Assembly (NCBI GenBank): GCA_003489345.1
Contig: DNIT01000227.1
Coordinates: 22,507-28,508 of the forward strand
DNA: 6,002 nt
Source of the DNA: Pelotomaculum sp.
GTDB taxonomy: Bacteria > Bacillota > Desulfotomaculia > Desulfotomaculales > Pelotomaculaceae
Direction: 5' to 3'
The notes under the pieces are model-generated. The model saw only the letters and a list, made by a program, of their open reading frames with translations, was not told where the DNA came from and ran no database searches. Within the stretch, counting starts at the first letter, position 1. The number at the start of each line of letters is the position of its first letter. Shown piece after piece: positions 1 through 6,002 of this stretch. Position numbers and translations under genes: made by a program.

Positions 1-3000
1 GCTGCTTGTTTTTCCATATACGCATACCAAGTCTTAAAGAAACAATTTGACCATATTGATGAGCTTCGTTTCATTTTCACATCGCCTGCTTTTGTCACCG
101 AAAAAGCACCTAAAGCAAAACGCGAATTTTATATCCCCCGCCTTAATCGCGAGCGAAGCCTTTACGGAACAGAATTTGAAGTGAAGCTGCGTAACGAATT
201 AACGCAGAAGGCAATCGCCCGTGAATGCGCTGATTGGATCAGAAAAAAGGTTAAGTTTAAGTCAAATACCACGTCGGAGAACATGAGTGGTTTTCTCAAC
301 ATAGATTCCGGCAATGAACAGATTACATATATGCCGCTTGGTGGTTTCACTACAGTGGACATTGGATGTGAACGGGGAAATAACAGCTACAACATGGTTA
401 CCAAGTTCTCTGTTCCACACAGTCAGGAATTCGTTCGGCTGTTTGAAAGCGTCTGGAATGACAGAACGAAATTGCAGGATGTAACTGAAGAGGTCATCGA
501 AAACATCACCGCCGCATATAACGAAAACTCGGCGGAGTTTCTTTATTTAGTGGCTCTTTACAATATTTTCAGTGAATTTCTCGATGACATATCCGAAGAC
601 GTGCTTCCCAATGAAGCAACCGGATTTAAAGAGAGTAAAATTTGGAAACTGTTATATGATTTTCAGAAGGATGCCGCTCTTGCTATTATAAACAAGCTGG
701 AAAAGTATAATGGCTGTATCCTTGCCGATAGCGTAGGCCTTGGGAAAACCTTTACCGCTCTTTCGGTTATTAAGTACTATGAAAACAGGAATAAGTCCGT
801 CCTTGTGCTATGCCCAAAGAAGCTCACTGACAACTGGAACACATACAAAGATAACTATATAAACAACCCCATTGCCGCTGACCGGCTGCGTTATGATCTG
901 CTCTATCATACTGATCTATCCAGAAACAGTGGAAGATCAAATGGATTGGACTTAGATCGCCTGAACTGGGGGAACTATGACCTTATCGTCATTGATGAGT
1001 CGCATAATTTCCGCAATGGCGGAGAAGTTTATGGCGATGATGCGCGGGAAAACCGTTATCTGCGGCTTTTAAATAAGGTTATTCGTCCGGGTGTGAAGAC
1101 AAAAGTTCTCATGCTGTCAGCAACGCCGGTAAATAATCGCTTTGTAGACCTTCGCAATCAGCTCGCACTTGCTTACGAAGGAAATTCCCGCCTAATAAAT
1201 GAAAAGCTGAATACAGCGAAACCGATTGATGAGATTTTCCGTAATGCGCAGAGAGCATTTAATATTTGGAGCGATTTAGAGCCGGAAAAAAGAACGACAG
1301 CTACGCTGTTAAAGATGCTGGACTTCGACTTTTTTGAAGTATTGGACAGCGTCACAATTGCACGCTCCAGGAAGCACATCGAAAAGTATTACAATATGGA
1401 TGATGTCGGTAAATTCCCTGAAAGGCTCAAACCTATATCTCTGCGACTCAGCCTGACGGATTTGAGTCACGCCATCAATTATAACCAGATATATGACGAA
1501 CTTATGAAACTGAACCTCGCAGTTTACATCCCAACAGATTTCGTATTTGACAGCAGACGGGACAAATATGTCGATCCTGACGTCAATATCAACCGTGCGG
1601 GACGTGAACAGGGCATCCGCCGTCTGATGAGTATCAACCTTCTCAAACGCTTGGAAAGCTCCGTCTATTCCTTTCGGCTGACACTTCAGCGTATTAAGAA
1701 GCTGATTGATGATACAATTGAGGAAATCGACATATTTGAGGCCGGTGGAGATGCAGACGTTGAGATAACTGAGCTCAGTGAGGATACGGAATTTGATTAC
1801 GATGATCAGAATACCGACTTCTTCACCACCGGTAGAAAGGTGAAAATTGACCTTAACGACATGGACTATGTTACATGGCGTGTTGCACTCCAACAAGACT
1901 CAGAGGTATTGGAACTATTGACATTAATGATCTCAGATATCACGCCTGAGCATGATATCAAGCTTCAGACCCTGCTTGCGCTCATTTTGGAAAAAATCAA
2001 AAAGCCCATCAATGCAGACAACAAAAAGGTGCTTGTGTTTTCTGCCTTTTCTGATACCGCCGAATATCTGTATCAGAATGTGAGCGGCTTTATATATGGG
2101 ATTGAAACCGCCATGATAACCGGTACGGTTGACGGGAAAACAACCATTCCGAAATTCAGGGCGACTTTCAATAATGTTCTGACTTGCTTTTCGCCTGTAT
2201 CAAAAGATAAAAGGTTACTTATGCCAGGCTCAACTGACCGTATCGACATCCTTATCGCCACTGATTGTATCTCCGAGGGACAAAACCTTCAGGACTGTGA
2301 TTATCTGGTGAATTACGATATTCACTGGAACCCTGTGCGCATCATTCAGCGATTTGGGCGTATTGACCGTATCGGCAGCCGGAATGCACGGATACAGCTT
2401 GTGAACTTTTGGCCAGATTTGACGTTGGACGATTACATAAACCTGAAAAGTCGTGTGGAAACCCGCATGAAGATATCCGTCATGACCTCCACCGGAGACG
2501 ATGACCTTATCAATACAGAGGAAAAAGGCGACCTCGAATACCGCAAAGCACAGCTTAAGCGACTGCAGGAGGAAGTTGTCGACATTGAGGATATGTCCAG
2601 CGGCATTTCCATTATGGACTTAGGCTTGAATCAATTCCGCCTTGACCTGCTCGATTACATCAAAAATAATGGTGATTTGGACAAGAATCCTTTCGGCCTC
2701 CATGCGGTAGTCCCTGCAAAGGACGATGCGCCTTCCGGCGTGATCTTTGTGTTGAAAAATATCAACGGCGGTGTGAACATCGACAACCAGAACCGGCTCC
2801 ACCCGTTCTATATGGTATACATAGCAGATGACGGCGAGGTCGTCTGTGACCATCTTTCTCCAAAAGAAATGCTGGATAAGATGCGGTATCTCTGCAAAGG
2901 AAAGACAACACCATTGGCAGATTTGTGCCGTGCCTTTAACCAGGACACCAAGGACGGCAGAGATATGCGCCGACTTTCCGAACTATTGAGTGACGCCATC

Positions 3001-3147
3001 AACTCCATCATTGACGTGAAGGAAGAAAGTGATATCGACAGCCTATTTAAGAGTGGGGGTACCTCTGCTCTGAACACGAACATATCAGGATTGGATGACT
3101 TCGAGCTGATATGCTTTTTGGTGGTAAGAGGTGCTTCGTATGATTGA
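1..3147 (+). CDS. SNF2/HepA-type DEAD/DEAH helicase with PLD-like N-terminus (5' partial)
   Basis: This is an ATP-dependent superfamily 2 DNA translocase, probably the motor of a defence module. The frame has no stop back to base 1, so the true start lies upstream; the GTG at 181 is internal. In partial-protein numbering, residues 1-60 (ACFSIYAYQVLKK, then DELRFIFTSP) resemble the PLD-like domain of defence-associated helicases, but no HKD motif is in view. Helicase motifs are: Q-like FQ 221-222, Walker A ADSVGLGKT 242-250, motif Ia CPKKLTDNW 271-279, DESH 332-335, SATPVNNR 373-380, motif IV KVLVFSAFSD 676-685, motif V IATDCISEGQNL 752-763 and motif VI QRFGRIDRIGS 783-793. A long insert with an acidic stretch (about 580-622) separates the two RecA lobes, as in HepA/RapA-like proteins. 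All core motifs look intact. It ends in TGA, overlapping the next gene by 8 bases. The helicase call is secure; the PLD call is moderate because only its end is visible. Confidence 0.93.
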   Translation, partial: AACFSIYAYQVLKKQFDHIDELRFIFTSPAFVTEKAPKAKREFYIPRLNRERSLYGTEFEVKLRNELTQKAIARECADWIRKKVKFKSNTTSENMSGFLNIDSGNEQITYMPLGGFTTVDIGCERGNNSYNMVTKFSVPHSQEFVRLFESVWNDRTKLQDVTEEVIENITAAYNENSAEFLYLVALYNIFSEFLDDISEDVLPNEATGFKESKIWKLLYDFQKDAALAIINKLEKYNGCILADSVGLGKTFTALSVIKYYENRNKSVLVLCPKKLTDNWNTYKDNYINNPIAADRLRYDLLYHTDLSRNSGRSNGLDLDRLNWGNYDLIVIDESHNFRNGGEVYGDDARENRYLRLLNKVIRPGVKTKVLMLSATPVNNRFVDLRNQLALAYEGNSRLINEKLNTAKPIDEIFRNAQRAFNIWSDLEPEKRTTATLLKMLDFDFFEVLDSVTIARSRKHIEKYYNMDDVGKFPERLKPISLRLSLTDLSHAINYNQIYDELMKLNLAVYIPTDFVFDSRRDKYVDPDVNINRAGREQGIRRLMSINLLKRLESSVYSFRLTLQRIKKLIDDTIEEIDIFEAGGDADVEITELSEDTEFDYDDQNTDFFTTGRKVKIDLNDMDYVTWRVALQQDSEVLELLTLMISDITPEHDIKLQTLLALILEKIKKPINADNKKVLVFSAFSDTAEYLYQNVSGFIYGIETAMITGTVDGKTTIPKFRATFNNVLTCFSPVSKDKRLLMPGSTDRIDILIATDCISEGQNLQDCDYLVNYDIHWNPVRIIQRFGRIDRIGSRNARIQLVNFWPDLTLDDYINLKSRVETRMKISVMTSTGDDDLINTEEKGDLEYRKAQLKRLQEEVVDIEDMSSGISIMDLGLNQFRLDLLDYIKNNGDLDKNPFGLHAVVPAKDDAPSGVIFVLKNINGGVNIDNQNRLHPFYMVYIADDGEVVCDHLSPKEMLDKMRYLCKGKTTPLADLCRAFNQDTKDGRDMRRLSELLSDAINSIIDVKEESDIDSLFKSGGTSALNTNISGLDDFELICFLVVRGASYD
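3127..3133 (+). promoter_or_regulatory. Shine-Dalgarno site deciding the start of the DUF4391 gene
   Basis: AGAGGTG lies inside the helicase 3' end, 6 bases before ATG 3140. The alternative GTG start at 3131 sits within this site and has no comparable ribosome-binding site at a usable distance, so the ATG is preferred. Confidence 0.6.
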
Positions 3148-3793
3148 ATTGCCGCGAGGAACAGTATTTAACCGGCGTATACCGAAACAAAAATTCTATG
3201 AAAACCTGTCCGTTACTGCGGAGCTCAAACGGATATTTATAGAGCAGATTAATGTAATTTACTGGCGGAATAAAATCTCCCCCACCACTGTAAACATTGC
3301 CGCTGGGGAAATTGTTTCGGAGATTGAGGTCATAGAGATACGCCTGAATCAGCCTAATCTTGACAGACGTGTACTACAGCTAATCGATAGGGAGATTCCC
3401 TACCATATTCTCTTTCTGCTTCTGTATGAGGAGCAAATGCAGGCGTGGATTGGCTACAAGGAACAAAGCCAGGGTGGTACGGCGGCTTTCAAGCCTGGTA
3501 CCTATTACCATACGGAATGGCAGACTGTAGCCGAGTTATCACTTCGGCTGGACGGACTCAACATGGATTCGGTGTATGAAGGCTTTATCCGGCAGATTGC
3601 CGGTGAGAGACTGGAGAACAAGCCCGGAGGCGATTTGAAAGACGCGGTCGCCCGTGATGAGAGACGGCAAAAGTTGCAAAAAGAGATTGCTGCATTAGAG
3701 AATAAGATGCGCCGCGAAAAGCAGTTCAATAAGCAAGTCGAACTCAACGGCGAGTTGAAACGGCTGAGGAAAGAATTGGAGGGGTTATTGTGA
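3140..3793 (+). CDS. DUF4391 domain-containing protein
   Basis: This 217-residue protein is recognised as DUF4391 from its length and internal pattern. Visible elements are FNRRIPKQKFYENL near residues 10-23, a YWRNKISPTTVNI segment from residue 41, a hydrophobic IPYHILFLLLYEE stretch and YYHTEW at 122-127. There is no signal peptide; the short hydrophobic run looks like a buried strand or helix rather than a membrane segment. From about residue 167 onward the protein is charged, with Leu/Ile spacing typical of a coiled coil (KLQKEIAALENKMRREK). The molecular function of the family is not known to me; it is commonly seen between helicase and methyltransferase genes in defence loci. The ATG overlaps the helicase stop (ATGATTGA) and the TGA overlaps the next GTG, so coupled translation is likely. 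The coiled coil suggests it binds a partner, perhaps the neighbouring coiled-coil TIR protein (inference). Confidence 0.82.
   Translation: MIELPRGTVFNRRIPKQKFYENLSVTAELKRIFIEQINVIYWRNKISPTTVNIAAGEIVSEIEVIEIRLNQPNLDRRVLQLIDREIPYHILFLLLYEEQMQAWIGYKEQSQGGTAAFKPGTYYHTEWQTVAELSLRLDGLNMDSVYEGFIRQIAGERLENKPGGDLKDAVARDERRQKLQKEIAALENKMRREKQFNKQVELNGELKRLRKELEGLL
3778..3784 (+). promoter_or_regulatory. Shine-Dalgarno site for the coiled-coil/TIR gene
   Basis: GGAGGGG near the end of the DUF4391 gene is followed by a 5-base spacer and GTG at 3790. It supports the GTG start, which shares GTGA with the DUF4391 stop codon. Confidence 0.75.
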
Positions 3794-4691
3794 GTGCCGA
3801 ACAGACAAGAAGGTCATTAAATCAGATAGACAAAGAACTGGCAGACTCGGAGAAAAAGCTCGCGCACCTTGCTAAAAAAGAAGCAGAAAAGACAAAGCGG
3901 ATAAACGATGTCCAAAAGAGTATCACAAAGAACACCTCCGCTTCAATGGTGTCATCAAAGCTTCGCCAAATACAAGGATATCAAAATGAACTTGCACGAG
4001 CCGTAGATGACAAGGCCGGTATAAATAAAAAGATTGCAGAAAAAAGAAAGAAGCGTGCCGATACGGCCGTTAAGCTCCAACGGGAAGAGGCTGCTGAAAC
4101 TCAAAAGTCAAATAAGGTACAGCAAGCCGTACAAAGAGGTTATGAACGGCAGATTGCCGATTTGTCATCCCAAATAACGAAGCAATTAGCCAACGCCAAA
4201 CCGCCGCATCACCTGTATGAAGAAAGCGGAATGAAGAGTATGACGTCTTTATCTCCCATGCTTCTGAAGATAAGGCGGAATTTGTAGACGCATTATGCAA
4301 GGAGCTTGAGAACAGCGGAGTAAGGGTATGGTATGATGTACTGAGTATTGGGTGGGGCGACAGCCTACGAGCCAAAATAGATGATGGTTTGAAAAAATCC
4401 AAGTTCGGCATAGTTGTTCTTTCCAAAGACTATATTCGCAAAGGCTGAACGCAATATGAGCTGGATGGGCTATTTCAGATTGAAATGACTAACGGCAAGA
4501 CGATACTTCCGATATGGCATCACATTACAAAAGATGAGGTTCAAGCATTTAGCCCCACATTGGCAGGACGTAAAGCTTTAAACACTTCAATGTTCTCTGT
4601 ACGAGAAATCGTGGATGAGCTTATAAAGATATTACCCGATACCGATAGTACAGGGGAAACAGAAGAAACGGAGGATATATCAAATGGATAA
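3790..4691 (+). pseudogene. Coiled-coil TIR-domain effector, broken by a frameshift and a nonsense codon
   Basis: Residues 1 to about 140, read from GTG 3790, are rich in Lys, Ala, Gln and Glu and look like a long coiled coil. After YEES (143-146) the frame runs through an unrelated tail to TAG at 4285. The TIR domain lies in another frame from about 4221: EYDVFISHASEDK (4236-4274), then GVRVWYD, GDSLRAKIDDGL and GIVVLSKDYIRKG. This frame is interrupted by TGA at 4446-4448 and continues TQYELDGLFQIEM to TAA at 4689. TIR domains usually carry W..xEL here, so TGA probably replaces a TGG Trp codon; the Glu at 4458-4460 matches the catalytic Glu of NAD-cleaving TIR enzymes. Restoring one base (for example GGAAATGAAGAG at 4228) and the Trp would give about 300 residues. 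As written, the gene yields a 165-residue product without a TIR domain. The intact family would probably degrade NAD+ on phage sensing. Two sequencing errors are possible but less likely than decay. Confidence 0.85.
4670..4674 (+). promoter_or_regulatory. Shine-Dalgarno site for the Mod-like methyltransferase gene
   Basis: GGAGG, nine bases before ATG 4684 and inside the tail of the broken TIR gene, can recruit ribosomes independently. This matters because ribosomes entering the TIR gene at 3790 would stop about 400 bases upstream. Confidence 0.7.
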
Positions 4692-6002
4692 ATTACGTTT
4701 TGAATCGGCGAACCTGACCGCCACGAATGTTGATAAGATAGTGGAGCTTTTTCCCGGTGTTGTAACTGAAGGAAAAGTTAATTTCGACTTGCTGCGTTCT
4801 CTGCTGGGGGACGAGGTATATGGCGATGAAGCCTATGAGTTTACCTGGGTAGGTAAAAGAGCCGCCATTGCCGAGGCAGGTCGGCCTATCCGCAAAACTC
4901 TGCGTCCCTGCGTGGAAGAAAGCAAAGACTGGGATACCACTGAAAACCTTTACATAGAGGGGGATAACCTTGATGTGCTAAAACTCTTGCAGGAGAGCTA
5001 CCTCGGCAAGGTGAAGATGATATACATTGACCCGCCGTACAACACCGGGAAGAACTATATCTACCGCAACGATTTTTCGGTTGACACCGAGGATTACCTC
5101 GAAGAATCCGGCGAGCTTGACGAAACCGGCGCACGTCTTGTCGCCAATCCGAGGACGTATGCTCGATTCCATTCGGCTTGGCTGACTATGATGTATTCAC
5201 GTCTGATTTTGGCGCGCAACTTGCTGTCAAAAGATGGTGTACTTGTTGTTGCTATTGACGAAAATGAGCAAGCTACGCTAAAAATGCTACTTAATGAAGT
5301 ATTCGGCGGTGGCGGATATGAAATCGTCTGCGTTAGCGTGGTACACAATCCCGGAGGTACACAAGGCGGCAATTTTTCATTCACACACGAGTATGCAATA
5401 TTCGTGTATCCCCAAGGGGATAGAATGATTCAGTTGCAGGACAGGGCCGATAATCCTGACATTAGACCTCTTCGTGATGTTTCCACTGGAAACCACCTGC
5501 GAACTGATGCCAGAAACTGTTTCTATCCGATATTTGTTAAAAACGGCGAAATAATTGGATTTGGCGATGTAAGTGATGATTCTTATCATCCTGAATCTGC
5601 CAATGTGCAAAGAAGCGACGGTGTTATTGAGATATACCCAATAGACGCCAGCGGCAATGAGCGGAAATGGGTCTGGGCGCGGCATACTGTCGAAAGTATC
5701 AGAAGTGAACTCCGCGTTGTTCAGAACAGCAGGCGTGGTATTCTTGATATAGAGCGAGTAAAAACCCACTTTAACTATAAGACTGTTTGGAACGATGATA
5801 AATACAACGCAAACTCTTATGGCACAAAGCTACTTGCAAAGTTAATGCCGAATTGCGGGTTTGATTTTCCAAAGTCGCTCTACACGGTGCTTGACTGCGT
5901 GAAAGCGGTTACTCTTAACGACCAAAATGCCATTGTCCTTGATTTTTTCTCTGGTTCAGGTACAACCGCCCACGCGGTAATGCAACTGAACGCCGAGGAC
6001 GG
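4684..6002 (+). CDS. Type III-like (Mod) site-specific DNA adenine methyltransferase, 3' partial
   Basis: This is an S-adenosylmethionine-dependent DNA methyltransferase that probably methylates the N6 of adenine in the system's recognition site and so protects self DNA. The frame is open from ATG 4684 to the window edge (439 full codons); type III Mod proteins usually run about 550-650 residues, so the C-terminus is missing. Visible elements are IEGDNLDVLKLL (91-102), motif IV DPPYNTG (116-122), LLSKDGVLVVAIDENE near 185-200, a variable central region from about 220 to 390 that should hold the target-recognition domain (opening with an HEYAIFVY block), and motif I DFFSGSGTTAHAV (420-432). 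Motif IV before motif I is the beta-class order of type III Mod. The start overlaps the TIR gene's TAA (ATGGATAA) and has its own GGAGG. No lesions are seen. A Res-type partner is expected downstream. The target sequence cannot be read from the protein by eye. Confidence 0.93.
   Translation, partial: MDKLRFESANLTATNVDKIVELFPGVVTEGKVNFDLLRSLLGDEVYGDEAYEFTWVGKRAAIAEAGRPIRKTLRPCVEESKDWDTTENLYIEGDNLDVLKLLQESYLGKVKMIYIDPPYNTGKNYIYRNDFSVDTEDYLEESGELDETGARLVANPRTYARFHSAWLTMMYSRLILARNLLSKDGVLVVAIDENEQATLKMLLNEVFGGGGYEIVCVSVVHNPGGTQGGNFSFTHEYAIFVYPQGDRMIQLQDRADNPDIRPLRDVSTGNHLRTDARNCFYPIFVKNGEIIGFGDVSDDSYHPESANVQRSDGVIEIYPIDASGNERKWVWARHTVESIRSELRVVQNSRRGILDIERVKTHFNYKTVWNDDKYNANSYGTKLLAKLMPNCGFDFPKSLYTVLDCVKAVTLNDQNAIVLDFFSGSGTTAHAVMQLNAED

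Noticed and set aside
1309..1896. 195-residue open frame on the minus strand
   Set aside because: It lies wholly antisense to the helicase, whose frame is continuous with all family motifs; its translation shows no recognisable domain. The other minus-strand frames within 162-3083 are rejected likewise.
3131..3139. GTG 3131 as the DUF4391 start
   Set aside because: The GTG is part of the Shine-Dalgarno-like AGAGGTG; ATG 3140 has this site at proper spacing and a typical start-stop overlap.
3388..3402. Perfect inverted repeat TAGGGA-GAT-TCCCTA
   Set aside because: The stem is only 6 bp, lies in the middle of the DUF4391 coding sequence and has no T tract, so it is probably a chance effect of codons.
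4221..4236. Programmed -1 frameshifting
   Set aside because: No X XXY YYZ slippery heptamer is present in the zero frame between 4213 and 4236, and the separate in-frame TGA downstream points to decay instead.
4446..4448. TGA read as Trp or selenocysteine
   Set aside because: No other internal TGA occurs in the three open genes, Trp is encoded by TGG throughout, and TGA ends the helicase and DUF4391 genes. A Trp is expected here, not Cys or Sec, and the frameshift would remain in any case.
4485..4691. Separate 68-residue gene starting at ATG 4485
   Set aside because: Its sequence is the C-terminal end of the TIR domain in the same frame as the part before TGA 4446, and no Shine-Dalgarno site precedes the ATG. 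It is a remnant.
5377..5769. 130-residue open frame on the minus strand
   Set aside because: It is antisense to the variable region of the methyltransferase and shows no recognisable domain or good ribosome-binding site. The minus-strand frames at 4886-5384 are also shadows of this gene.
1..6002. Class 1 DISARM (SNF2 helicase plus adenine methyltransferase)
   Set aside because: The helicase and methyltransferase types are reminiscent, but the genes between them are DUF4391 and TIR, the methyltransferase is type III Mod-like, and no DrmA, DrmB or DrmC is visible. It cannot be fully excluded without the flanking sequence.
1..6002. tRNA, rRNA, CRISPR array, insertion sequence or attachment site
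   Set aside because: Coding sequence fills the window and no direct-repeat arrays, transposase frames or tRNA-like folds were seen.

Overview
The window is a tightly packed run of four same-strand genes that reads as a slice of an anti-phage defence operon, probably from a Bacillota-like (clostridial-type) bacterium. That guess rests on middling GC (mid-40s by eye), strong purine-rich Shine-Dalgarno sites, GTG/ATG starts and nested start/stop overlaps. It is not a firm taxonomic call. Both ends of the window cut through genes, and no stretch over about 10 bases is free of coding sequence or gene remnant.

Layout: (1) positions 1-3147 hold the C-terminal 1048 residues of a large SNF2/HepA-type superfamily 2 helicase. 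The reading frame stays open to base 1, where it resembles the phospholipase-D-like N-terminal domain found on defence-associated helicases. (2) 3140-3793 is a DUF4391-family protein with a C-terminal coiled coil. (3) 3790-4691 is a coiled-coil plus TIR-domain gene carrying two separate lesions: a frameshift near 4221-4236, and an in-frame TGA at 4446-4448 where a conserved Trp is expected, four codons before the presumed catalytic Glu. Correcting both would give a protein of about 300 residues. (4) 4684 to the window end is the first 439 codons of a beta-class, type III (Mod-like) DNA adenine methyltransferase, with DPPYNTG early and FSGSGTT late.

The junctions overlap by 8, 4 and 8 bases, and each downstream start has its own Shine-Dalgarno site inside the preceding gene, so the genes look co-transcribed and partly translationally coupled. 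The working model (inference) is a modification-linked defence module. The Mod protein marks self DNA, the helicase and DUF4391 act on unmodified invading DNA, and the TIR protein would have been an NAD-consuming effector. A type III Res-like subunit would be expected just downstream but is out of view. In this copy the TIR arm appears broken while the other three frames remain open.
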